This document shows, piece after piece, positions 8,745 to 15,807 of a stretch of DNA of 64,000 bases. Made by a program: the position numbers and the translations under genes. Each line of letters starts with the position of its first letter. Position 1 is the first letter of the stretch. The notes under the pieces are model-generated. The model was not told where the DNA came from and did not search any database. It saw nothing but the letters and a program-made list of their open reading frames with translations. The DNA comes from Caulobacter sp. (GTDB lineage: Bacteria; Pseudomonadota; Alphaproteobacteria; Caulobacterales; Caulobacteraceae): contig JARWZW010000050.1 of the NCBI GenBank assembly GCA_029866155.1, positions 1 to 64,000 of the forward strand, given 5' to 3'.

Positions 8745-9211
8745 GCGACGACAGCCACATGCGCGCCGCCGTAGAGGCGGCACGGATCAATCTTGGCCTG
8801 ACCTCGCCAAATCCGGTGGTCGGCTGCGTTTTGGTGCGAGATGGAAAGATCGTCGGCAAGGCCGCCACCGCAGCCGGCGGACGCCCCCATGCCGAGGACC
8901 AGGCCCTGGTCCAGGCCGGCAGCCTGGCGCGCGGGGCCACGGCCTACGTCACCCTCGAGCCCTGCGGCGCCCGGTCGTCCGGCGGCGTCGCCTGCGCCGA
9001 CCTGCTGATTGCAGCGGGTGTCGTCAGGGTGGTGGTGGCCTGTGAAGACCCTTCCCCCTTTGCGTCCGGGCGCGGTTCGGAGCGGCTGACCGCAGCCGGA
9101 ATTGTGGTCGAGACCGGTCTTCTTTCCGGCTGGGTTCTCGACAGCCTCGATTATTGGGCCTGGTTCCGAAGCCAGTCATTGGCCATGCCGCAGCGGACCG
9201 ATCGCACGTAA
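8741..9211 (+). CDS. Stand-alone RibD-like deaminase domain protein
   Basis: A 156-residue zinc deaminase of the CDA fold resembling only the N-terminal deaminase half of RibD (diaminohydroxyphosphoribosylaminopyrimidine deaminase). Visible are SPNPVVGCVLV, the zinc ligand and proton shuttle HAE in GGRPHAEDQAL, and the second zinc motif EPCGARSSGGVAC. The Cys-Cys loop has nine intervening residues where RibD usually has eight. There is no reductase domain, so this may be a truncated RibD paralog or a deaminase with another substrate. Translation probably starts at TTG 8741, overlapping the gpmA stop (TTGA); the alternative is ATG 8759. Confidence 0.8.
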   Translation: MSDDSHMRAAVEAARINLGLTSPNPVVGCVLVRDGKIVGKAATAAGGRPHAEDQALVQAGSLARGATAYVTLEPCGARSSGGVACADLLIAAGVVRVVVACEDPSPFASGRGSERLTAAGIVVETGLLSGWVLDSLDYWAWFRSQSLAMPQRTDRT

Positions 9212-9263
9212 GCGGAAGATTAAGCATATTGCGTCTAGGCTTCGGATCGAAGGAGCCCTGCGC

Positions 9264-10523
9264 ATGACCGCCGCGCCCTCGTCGACCACTCGACGGCTGA
9301 CACAGCAGGATGTCGATCTGATCTGCGCCCGCCATGATCGCCTTTGGTCTGGCCGGGGCGGCGGGGCTCGCGCTGTCTTCAGTTTCTGCGACATGACCGG
9401 CCTGAGCCTGAGGGGGCGGAACCTCTGCGACGCGGACTTCGCCGGCGCGGCCATGGCCGGGACCAATCTTTCCGGCGCCCGTTTCGACAATTCCAGCTTC
9501 TTTGGAGCCGATCTCCAGGACGCCAACCTGACCGAAGCGTCCCTGCGGCGGGCCGATCTGCGGGGTTCCTGCCTGCGCGGCGCCAACCTTTCCGGGGCGG
9601 ACCTGTTCGAGGCCGACCTTCGCGAAGGCACCTTGGCCGCCGCCGATGCTTTGAAGGGTTTTCGCGTCCTGGAGCACAAGGCGCGGACCGGGGATGTTCG
9701 CGGCGCAAACCTTTCGGGGGCGAACCTGGAGCGATCGCGACTGTCGGGGATTGTGGCGGTCAAGGCCGACTTCACCGACGCGATCCTCAAGGACGCCAAG
9801 CTGGTTCGGGCCAACCTGAAACAGGCCTGCATGAGCGGGGCCAATCTCGCCGGGGCGGATCTGTCAGGCGCTGATCTGTCCGGCGCCGATCTATCGGACG
9901 CCATACTGGTCGGAGCCAAGATTTTTGCCTGGAATGTCTCCGACGCCAATATGAAGGGCGTCCTTACCGATCGTCCGTCAGGCACGGCCGTCGCCGGACT
10001 GCCCTTCGACGACATGATCCGCTCTCACGCCCAGTGGTGCGAGACCGGAGGGGCGGAAGGTCGGCCTTCAAGCTTCGACGGCGCCGACCTTCGCGCCCTG
10101 GGCAGCCTGAAGGGTCTCAACCTGACGGCTCTCTCCGCCAAGCGGGCGACCTTTTACGGGCTCGACCTGCAGGGGGTGCAGTTTCAGGGTGCTCAGCTGG
10201 AGGGCGCCGACCTCCGCGCCTGCAATCTCCGCCATGCCGACCTGCGAGGCGCCCGCCTGATCGGGGCCCGGCTGACCGGATCTGACCTGCGGGACGTACA
10301 GATGGGCCCCCTGCTGCTAGCGGCCGACCGGTTGTTGCCCTGTGATCTGACGGGGGCGATCCTGAAGGGGGCCGAGATGGCCGGGGCCGATTTCCGGCAG
10401 GCGGTGTTCAGGGGCGCCGATCTTTCGCGGGCCAACCTGACCGGGGCCCAGATGAGGGGGGCAGACCTGACGGGCGCGGTCCTCTTGGGGACTCGCGGCC
10501 TAGACTGGTCCAGAGCGGGCTAG
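9264..10523 (+). CDS. Pentapeptide-repeat protein A
   Basis: A 419-residue protein made mostly of A(D/N)LXX pentapeptides, which fold as a right-handed four-sided beta-helix. The start is ATG 9264, preceded by AAGGAG at a good distance; the track's start at 9102 reads back into the deaminase gene. About 45 non-repeat residues at the N-terminus include a W-S-G-R-G-G-G segment. Two repeat blocks (about 45-130 and 145-225) are followed by a non-repeat insert ending in QWCETGG and then further blocks to the C-terminus. There is no signal peptide or membrane helix. It is a clear paralog of the next gene. Some pentapeptide proteins mimic DNA and bind gyrase, but nothing here shows that role. Confidence 0.9.
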   Translation: MTAAPSSTTRRLTQQDVDLICARHDRLWSGRGGGARAVFSFCDMTGLSLRGRNLCDADFAGAAMAGTNLSGARFDNSSFFGADLQDANLTEASLRRADLRGSCLRGANLSGADLFEADLREGTLAAADALKGFRVLEHKARTGDVRGANLSGANLERSRLSGIVAVKADFTDAILKDAKLVRANLKQACMSGANLAGADLSGADLSGADLSDAILVGAKIFAWNVSDANMKGVLTDRPSGTAVAGLPFDDMIRSHAQWCETGGAEGRPSSFDGADLRALGSLKGLNLTALSAKRATFYGLDLQGVQFQGAQLEGADLRACNLRHADLRGARLIGARLTGSDLRDVQMGPLLLAADRLLPCDLTGAILKGAEMAGADFRQAVFRGADLSRANLTGAQMRGADLTGAVLLGTRGLDWSRAG

Positions 10524-10544
10524 CCCCGGCCTGTATCCTTGGTT

Positions 10545-10596
10545 TAGAGCATGTTCCTGTAAGTGCGAAGCGGTTGTCGGATCGAAACATGCTCTA
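10545..10596. repeat. Intergenic inverted repeat, TAGAGCATGTT type
   Basis: TAGAGCATGTT at 10545-10555 is repeated inverted as AACATGCTCTA at 10586-10596, an 11-bp perfect stem around a 30-base loop. It lies just after pentapeptide gene A. It resembles the dispersed REP-like palindromes with a TAGAGCAT core found between genes in alphaproteobacteria. It may also end or stabilise the upstream transcript. Confidence 0.6.
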
Positions 10597-10607
10597 ACAT
10601 TCTGAAT

Positions 10608-10659
10608 TAGAGCCTGTTTTTCCGTTTCGGTGGGGATGCTCATAGCGGACCAGGCTCTA
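10608..10659. repeat. Second intergenic inverted repeat, TAGAGCCTG type
   Basis: TAGAGCCTG at 10608-10616 pairs with CAGGCTCTA at 10651-10659, a 9-bp perfect stem with a 34-base loop. It shares the TAGAGC outer core with the repeat that ends 12 bases upstream and has the same 52-base overall length. The two look like diverged copies of one element placed head to tail. Confidence 0.55.
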
Positions 10660-10756
10660 GGCGGCAAAATGGCGGTCGCCGGCTCTTGCTAACCTTTCAT
10701 CGATTCATTTCGGCTAACTGTGTTCGCGGATTGATTCGGCGTCTGAGGGCCTCGCG

Positions 10757-12013
10757 TTGCAGCTTGTTTCCAACTCTTTGGCCGGTCGTCGTCGCATCAG
10801 TCAGAGCGAGCTTGACCTGCTTGTTTCGGCGCATGAGCGGTTTCTCAGCGGTCGCTCCGGTGGCAAGCGGGCGAGCCTGCGATTCATGGATATGAGCGGA
10901 CTTGAACTTTCGGGCCGAAATCTCTGCGATGCTGACCTCTCGGCTTCTGTGCTGGACGGAGCGCGGATGCTGCGGACCCGGCTCGACCGCGCAAGCCTGT
11001 TCGGCTCCGATCTTCGAAAAGCGGTGATGATCCAGGCCAGCCTGGTGCGGGCGGACCTGCGCGGCGTCTGCCTCCATGGCGCCAATCTCACCCAGGCTGA
11101 CCTGACCCAGGCCGATTTCCGTGAGGGCCAGATCGCGATCCCCCATCCGCGCAAGGGGCTGGACAGCCTCAAGCATGAGGACAGGGCAGGGGACGCCGAT
11201 GGCGCGCTTTTCGTCGGTGCGACCCTGGACGGCTCGCGCATGAACGGCCTGTCCGCCTTCGCCTCGGATTTCACCGACTGTTCCCTTCGGGGGGCTGTGA
11301 TGACCGGAGCCAATCTCAAGGAAGCCAACATGGCCGGCGCCAATCTGGAAGGCGCCCAGGTGTCCGGCTGCAATCTGGAAGGCGCTGACCTGTCAGGGGC
11401 TGTGCTTTCCGGGGTGGAGGTCGGCCTCGCCCGGACGAGCGGGTGTCGTATGGCCGGCGTCCTGTTGTCGCCGACAGCAGAGGAGCTGGCCCTGGCGCCC
11501 CAACGCCTGGAAGCCGCCATGGGCAATCAGGCCTGGTGCGAAAGCGGTGGCCAGCGCGGCGCACCGGCACGGCTGGACCATGCCGATCTTCGCACCCTCG
11601 GTGGACGCCTGAGAGGCATGCGGCTGACGGCCATTTCGGCCAAGGGCGCCTGCATGGTCGGAATGGATCTATCGGGGGTTCAGCTGCAGGGCGCAAACCT
11701 GGACGGCGCTGATCTGAGGGGCGCCGACCTGCACGGGGCCGATCTGCGGGGCGCCAAGCTGGCCGGCGCCAATCTGACCAAGGCTGACCTGCGCGGCGCC
11801 ATGGTCGGGGTTCTGCCCCTCACGCCGGAACGGTCGAGTCCGGCGACGCTCAATCTGGCGCGGATGCGTTATACCCGGGCCCAGGCGGCCGACCTGTCTG
11901 CGGCGATCCTGGACGGCGCCGATCTGAGGGGAGCGGACCTCACCGGCGCCAAGGTCGTCCGCACCAGCTTCCGCGACGCCGACATCGGTTCGGCGATCGG
12001 ACTGGAAACCTGA
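10757..12013 (+). CDS. Pentapeptide-repeat protein B
   Basis: A 418-residue paralog of protein A, with the same block order and almost the same length. The N-terminal segment RISQSELDLLVSAHERFLSG aligns with RLTQQDVDLICARHDRLWSG of A, which supports the TTG start at 10757. Both have the shared insert QAWCESGG (QWCETGG in A), followed by an L-G-G/L-G-S segment and the AISAKGA/ALSAKRA motif before the last repeat blocks. There is no signal peptide. The two genes arose by tandem duplication and have diverged. The conserved non-repeat inserts suggest a defined partner-binding function, which I cannot name. Confidence 0.88.
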   Translation: MQLVSNSLAGRRRISQSELDLLVSAHERFLSGRSGGKRASLRFMDMSGLELSGRNLCDADLSASVLDGARMLRTRLDRASLFGSDLRKAVMIQASLVRADLRGVCLHGANLTQADLTQADFREGQIAIPHPRKGLDSLKHEDRAGDADGALFVGATLDGSRMNGLSAFASDFTDCSLRGAVMTGANLKEANMAGANLEGAQVSGCNLEGADLSGAVLSGVEVGLARTSGCRMAGVLLSPTAEELALAPQRLEAAMGNQAWCESGGQRGAPARLDHADLRTLGGRLRGMRLTAISAKGACMVGMDLSGVQLQGANLDGADLRGADLHGADLRGAKLAGANLTKADLRGAMVGVLPLTPERSSPATLNLARMRYTRAQAADLSAAILDGADLRGADLTGAKVVRTSFRDADIGSAIGLET

Positions 12014-12019
12014 ATCAAC

Positions 12020-12050
12020 AAAAAGGGGGCGGCGCGCGGCGCCACCCCCC
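12020..12050 (-). terminator. Rho-independent terminator of hsp20
   Basis: On the minus strand a GC-rich hairpin (GGGGG-T-GGCGC / GCGCC-GCCCCC) is followed directly by TTTTTG, a classic intrinsic terminator about 25 bases past the hsp20 stop. On the plus strand the hairpin has no T-run, so any effect on the convergent pentapeptide transcript would be weaker. Confidence 0.85.
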
Positions 12051-12076
12051 CGTTCATCCGTTTGACGGTCGGCGTT

Positions 12077-12535
12077 TCAGGCCGCCTTCTCACCATCGAT
12101 CAGCGCGCTTTCTGCTGGGGCGCCGATCTTGATCGTCCGGGGCTTGAGCGCTTCGGGCAGTTCCCGTTTCAGGCTGATGGCCAGGAGACCATCCGCCAAG
12201 GTCGCGTCATTCACCACAACATAGTCGGCCAACTGGAACCGGCGCTCGAAGTTGCGCTCGGCGAGGCCGCGGTGGAGAAACTTGCGGGAATCATCATTGG
12301 CCGGCTTGCGCCCCTGAACGGCGAGGAGGTTTTCCTTCACCTCGATGGTCAGTTCGTCGGGCCGAAAGCCAGCGACCGCGATTTCGACTCGGTAGGAGTC
12401 TTCTCCGGTCCGTTCAATATTGTAGGGCGGGTAGCCGGTTGCGCCATCCTGGGCGGCGGCTGCGTCGAGCAGCGAGGCCAAGCGGTCGAAACCGACCACG
12501 GAGCGGTACAGCGGGGAGAAATCGATCGTACGCAT
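12077..12535 (-). CDS. hsp20: Small heat shock protein, Hsp20/IbpA family
   Basis: An ATP-independent holdase chaperone that binds unfolding proteins in the cytoplasm. The start MRTIDFSPLYRSVVGFDRL at 12535 matches the family N-terminus. The track start at 12547 lies inside the Shine-Dalgarno sequence and is rejected. The alpha-crystallin domain spans roughly residues 36-130, with the PPYNIE entry strand, the AVAGF segment and a LAISLKRELPEALKPRTIKI tail that includes the C-terminal IXI-type motif (IKI). The length of 152 residues is normal. Expression is very likely controlled by the ROSE-like thermometer directly upstream, and a strong terminator follows. Confidence 0.95.
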   Translation of the reverse strand: MRTIDFSPLYRSVVGFDRLASLLDAAAAQDGATGYPPYNIERTGEDSYRVEIAVAGFRPDELTIEVKENLLAVQGRKPANDDSRKFLHRGLAERNFERRFQLADYVVVNDATLADGLLAISLKRELPEALKPRTIKIGAPAESALIDGEKAA

Positions 12536-12650
12536 GTTTGGTAACATCCTTCTTGGTCAAGCAAGGTTGCATCACACAGGACTGACGAACCGGTCTGGCT
12601 TCGCCAACTGTCCTCAAGGCCCGATAGCGGCGCCTCGGGACAACAGTTGG
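12536..12650 (-). promoter_or_regulatory. ROSE-like RNA thermometer in the hsp20 5' leader
   Basis: Read on the minus strand, the leader folds into three successive hairpins. The first pairs CCAACTGT (12650-12643) with ACAGTTGG (12611-12604), with an inner CCCGA/UCGGG stem. The second pairs GGUU-CGUCA with UGAUG-c-AACC. The third is CCUUGCUUGACCAAGAAGG (12566-12548): CCUU pairs with AAGG and CUU with AAG around a GACC loop, leaving one unpaired G inside UUGCU opposite the Shine-Dalgarno sequence. A bulged G within U(U/C)GCU facing the SD is the hallmark of ROSE elements, which melt on heating to free the ribosome site. The ATG follows the SD by 11 bases. Confidence 0.85.
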
Positions 12651-12756
12651 GAATGAGTTTACCGATTTCAAGTGACGGGCTCCGGTCAGCTTGCCTGTTT
12701 GCACAAGGCCTGGCCTGAGCTATTTCATGTTGAACAGTTCAAGGAGTTTCGCCCCC

Positions 12757-13605
12757 ATGATGCGTCGGTCTGTTCTGGCCCTGGTCAGCTTGTTGGCATT
12801 TTCGTACGGCACAGCGGCCTCGGCGGCGCCCCGAGTGGACGCGGCCTTGAAGGCAGCGATCGAAGGGCAGCAGAGGAGCGAGGCCCACAGGCTTCGCGAC
12901 CCAGCTCGCCATCCTTATGACAGCCTGACCTTCTGGGGACTGCGCCCGGGACTGTCGGTCATCGAGGTCAGCCCGGGCACAGGATACTGGACTGAAATCC
13001 TGGCGCCCTACGCCAAGGCCACCGGCGGCGCCTACGCCGCCGGAGTCGCGGATCTGGACAATCCCGCTCTTTCCGAGGGCGCCCGCAAGGGTCGCGCCGC
13101 CCTAGAGGCCAGATATGCCGACGCCTCCCTGTTCGGGACCGTGCGCTATGCCAATTTCGGACCGAAGTCTGCGGCCCTGGGCCTGCCAGGCTCCGCCGAC
13201 CTGGTTCTGACCGCCCGCAACATCCACAACTGGCTGTCGCCGCAGGGTCATCTGGACAAGGTCATGACGGACTTTTTCCAGGTCCTCAAGCCAGGCGGCG
13301 TGCTGGCGGTGGAGGAACACCGCGCTGACCCCAGGCCCCAGGCGGCCGGCGCCTCAGACGGCTACATGTCCACCGCCTTTGTGGTCGCGGCCGCCGAAAA
13401 GGCTGGTTTCAAGCTGGCGGCGACTAGCGAGATCAACGCCAACAAGCGTGACACCAAGGACCATCCGTTCGGGGTCTGGACCCTTCCGCCTGTCAAGCGG
13501 TCTGCGCCAGCGGGCCAACCGGCAGATCCAGCGTTTGACCGCTCAGCCTATGACGCCATCGGTGAGAGCGACAGAATGACCCTGCGCTTCGTCAAGCCAA
13601 AGTGA
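12757..13605 (+). CDS. Exported class I methyltransferase-like protein (COG4798-like), paralog 1
   Basis: A 282-residue protein starting MMRRSVLALVSLLAF with a Sec signal peptide cleaved near SAAP. The ATG at 12757 is preceded by AAGGAG; the longer track start is not needed. The mature part has a Rossmann methyltransferase core: motif I VIEVSPGTGYWTEIL, an acidic strand 2, LVLTARNIHNW as motif IV and LKPGGVLAVEEHR as motif V/VI. It then has conserved family tails (SEINANKRDTKDHPFGVWTLPP and ESDRMTLRFVKPK). It matches predicted methyltransferases of the COG4798 type. An exported methyltransferase is odd because SAM is not known to be supplied to the periplasm. It shares a locus with a close paralog. 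Confidence 0.85.
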   Translation: MMRRSVLALVSLLAFSYGTAASAAPRVDAALKAAIEGQQRSEAHRLRDPARHPYDSLTFWGLRPGLSVIEVSPGTGYWTEILAPYAKATGGAYAAGVADLDNPALSEGARKGRAALEARYADASLFGTVRYANFGPKSAALGLPGSADLVLTARNIHNWLSPQGHLDKVMTDFFQVLKPGGVLAVEEHRADPRPQAAGASDGYMSTAFVVAAAEKAGFKLAATSEINANKRDTKDHPFGVWTLPPVKRSAPAGQPADPAFDRSAYDAIGESDRMTLRFVKPK

Positions 13606-13688
13606 GCGTGGAGCTTTTGACCTGAGGCGATGGCCAAGGTATGCCGCTGGACGAGCGGGCCGCGGGGGCGACCAGAGTGACGGATTTC

Positions 13689-14591
13689 ATGGCGTCAAGT
13701 TTTTCCGTCTCTTCCCGCAGGAACCTTTTGATCGGTCTGGGCGCCGTGGCCGGCCTGGCGGCCTGCAAGGAAAAGCCGGCCGCCTCCGGAGCCATTTCGC
13801 TCGACAAGACCGGCCCGGTCGACGCTCGCAAGATTGTCACCATCGCGGACGCTGTCGCCGGCGAATGGCGGTCGCCGGCTGACCGGGCGCGTGATGTCCA
13901 TCGCCATCCGCTCGAGAGCCTGACCTTCTGGGGGCTCAAGCCAGGCATGACGGTGGTGGAATTCTGGCCTGGGGCAGGCTGGTTCACCGATATCCTTGCC
14001 CCCTATCTGGATGCGACCAATGGACGGCTCTATGCCGCCAATCTCCAGCCCCTGGACCCGGCTGTCAGTGAAGTCGTCCAAGCCTACCGCCGCAAGCTCA
14101 AGGACAATGCCCGCCTCTATGGAGACGCCCAGGTCACGGCCTTCGGGCCGACGAGCGGCCCGGTTGCGCCGCCCGGGTCTGCTGACCTGGTGCTCTTCCT
14201 TCGCAACCTCCATAACTGGATCGCGGCAGGGATCGCAGACAAGGCCTTCAAGGATGCCTATGCCGCACTCAAGCCCGGCGGCATCCTGGGAATCGAAGAG
14301 CACCGTGGCCTGCCCGGCGCGGTCCAGGACCCGCTGGCGGCCGACGGCTATGTCCAGCAGGACTACGCGATACAGCTTGCCAAGGAGGCCGGATTTTCGC
14401 TGGAATCGACCAGTGAAATCAACGCCAATCCCAAGGATGACCGGAAGCACCCTTTTGGCGTATGGACCTTGTCGCCAACCCGCCTTTCAGCGCCCCGTGG
14501 GCAGCCGCCAAAGGCGGGCTTTAATCACGCCGAGTATGACGCTGTGGGAGAAAGCGATCGGATGACCCTGAAACTGGTAAAGCCGAAATGA
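13689..14591 (+). CDS. Exported methyltransferase-like lipoprotein, paralog 2
   Basis: A 300-residue paralog of the preceding gene with the same core (motif I TVVEFWPGAGWFTDIL, LVLFLRNLHNW, LKPGGILGIEEHR, and the same SEINAN...HPFGVWTL tail). Its leader, from ATG 13689, contains SRRNLLIG, a twin-arginine signal, followed by the lipobox LAAC. It is therefore probably exported folded by Tat and anchored as a lipoprotein. Tat export of a folded Rossmann protein would allow a cofactor to be carried along. The third glycine of the SAM-binding GxGxG is missing in both paralogs (PGTGY, PGAGW). Its stop overlaps the next gene start by 4 bases. Confidence 0.85.
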   Translation: MASSFSVSSRRNLLIGLGAVAGLAACKEKPAASGAISLDKTGPVDARKIVTIADAVAGEWRSPADRARDVHRHPLESLTFWGLKPGMTVVEFWPGAGWFTDILAPYLDATNGRLYAANLQPLDPAVSEVVQAYRRKLKDNARLYGDAQVTAFGPTSGPVAPPGSADLVLFLRNLHNWIAAGIADKAFKDAYAALKPGGILGIEEHRGLPGAVQDPLAADGYVQQDYAIQLAKEAGFSLESTSEINANPKDDRKHPFGVWTLSPTRLSAPRGQPPKAGFNHAEYDAVGESDRMTLKLVKPK

Positions 14592-15271
14592 CGGTCGATC
14601 GACGCTTCCTTTTCAGCATGCCGCTGCTGGCCATGCCCCTGGCCGCAACGCCGGCCCTGGCTGCGCAGCGGGAAATCGAGGTCGCCAAGGTTTTCGTCTT
14701 TCTGGACAATTTTCTCCAGATGTCCGCGTCTGAGCGCGCGCGCCTCAAGGTTTCTTTCTACCTCACTCAGAATGGCAAGCCTGCCCAGGGGGTCAAGGCT
14801 GTCATCGTGGACAAGGATGGCACCCGGACGAATGTTCCCATCGCCAGCGACGGCAGGTTCGAGCGGGAACCCAGCCTGCGGCAGTTGACCGAGAAATCGC
14901 GCATCATCTTCGAGGGCCAGGACGCATCCGGCTATTCGGTCCGTATCGGACTGGTCTGGGCGGCGCGCCCCACCCTGGAGATGGACGCCAAGCTGGTGGC
15001 CGCCAGCCTCAGCGATGTGAACGCCATCGTCAAAAAGGCGGCGGGGCGTTTTGGCATGGTCGCCCCGAAGATGGTTCAGGTGGCCTTCCCGGGCGGCGGC
15101 TCCGGCTCCGCGGTGATGGCCGATGGCAGGGCCCTTCCCTTGCCGCAGTTCAATGGCTCTCCTGCCTTCAATCCTTCCGTCATGGCGGCGGCGGCCAAGC
15201 TGCGCTTTGCCAGGTTGCCATCGAGAATGGAATTTGCCGGTCCCAAGCACGCCGGCGTCGTCTTCGGGTAG
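14588..15271 (+). CDS. Exported protein of unknown function, paralog 1
   Basis: A 227-residue protein with a Sec signal peptide (cleavage near ALAAQ). It is translationally coupled to the upstream methyltransferase-like lipoprotein by an ATGA overlap. The mature part begins with a helical FLDNFLQMSASERARLKVSFYL segment, then what looks like a beta-rich domain (QNGKPAQGVKAVIVDKDGTR, NVPIASDGRF), and ends with a conserved GGGSGSAVMADGRALPLP segment. I recognise no family. It is a clear paralog of the 15808-16473 gene, with the same segment order. The coupling suggests it works with the methyltransferase-like proteins in the periplasm. Confidence 0.8.
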   Translation: MTVDRRFLFSMPLLAMPLAATPALAAQREIEVAKVFVFLDNFLQMSASERARLKVSFYLTQNGKPAQGVKAVIVDKDGTRTNVPIASDGRFEREPSLRQLTEKSRIIFEGQDASGYSVRIGLVWAARPTLEMDAKLVAASLSDVNAIVKKAAGRFGMVAPKMVQVAFPGGGSGSAVMADGRALPLPQFNGSPAFNPSVMAAAAKLRFARLPSRMEFAGPKHAGVVFG

Positions 15272-15390
15272 CGACCGGTTCCGGAAAAGGTGTCGCCCCC
15301 GTCACTTTTTTGGCCGCCGGATCGCTGTTCGCTTGCCCGGCGAGCCCGGCCAAGCTATCCCCAATTTCAGCGCAATAAAGGGAGAGCGTC

Positions 15391-15699
15391 ATGGCTACGT
15401 TGCAAGAAATCACTGATCGCGTGAAGGCCGCCGTCGGAGAAGATTCCGGTCTCGGCAAGTCACTCAAGTTCGACCTTAAGGGCGACGGGTTCATCCATAT
15501 CGACGGCGGTTCGGTCACCAATGAAGACTCGCCGGCTGATCTGACCATGACCCTGTCCCTGGCCGACCTGCTGGAAATGGGCGCTGGCAAGCTTGACGCC
15601 ACCATGGCGTTCATGTCCGGGCGCCTGAAGCTGTCGGACATGGGCCTTGCCATGTCGCTGCAGCCGAAAATGGGCGCCCTGTTCGCCAAGATGGCCTGA
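15391..15699 (+). CDS. SCP2 sterol-binding domain protein
   Basis: A 102-residue stand-alone SCP-2 domain, the fold that binds sterols, fatty acyl-CoA and other lipids in a hydrophobic tunnel. Visible hallmarks are DGFIHIDGGSVTNEDSPADLTMTLSLADLLEMGAGKLDATMAFMSGRLKLSDMG-like strands (the G-x-L-K-L-S/x-G-D-M signature) and a C-terminal helix. There is no signal peptide, so it is cytoplasmic, unlike its neighbours. The start is ATG 15391, with GGGAGAG just upstream. A terminator follows. Its place between the two paralogous exported proteins hints at a lipid-related role for the patch. Confidence 0.88.
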   Translation: MATLQEITDRVKAAVGEDSGLGKSLKFDLKGDGFIHIDGGSVTNEDSPADLTMTLSLADLLEMGAGKLDATMAFMSGRLKLSDMGLAMSLQPKMGALFAKMA

Positions 15700-15732
15700 T
15701 TTTATCACTCACCCTTCCGGGTGGGTGGATGC

Positions 15733-15771
15733 GGCGCGGAGGGGGTGACCCTTCCGCGCCGTTCTGTTTTT
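15733..15771 (+). terminator. Rho-independent terminator after the SCP2 gene
   Basis: GGCGCGGA (15733-15740) pairs with TCCGCGCC (15753-15760), and the stem is followed by GTTCTGTTTTT. This is a good intrinsic terminator, about 35 bases past the SCP2 stop. Confidence 0.8.
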
Positions 15772-15807
15772 ATGGGGCGGGGCGTCCCCATCGAGGAAGA
15801 TGAGATC

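Noticed and set aside
9400-12000. Regular short repeats resembling a tandem DNA repeat or CRISPR
   Set aside because: The periodicity is 15 bases and in frame, coding for pentapeptide repeats; there are no constant repeats with unique spacers.
12535-12547. hsp20 start at ATG 12547
   Set aside because: This ATG lies within the AAGGATG Shine-Dalgarno sequence, and the family N-terminus begins at 12535.
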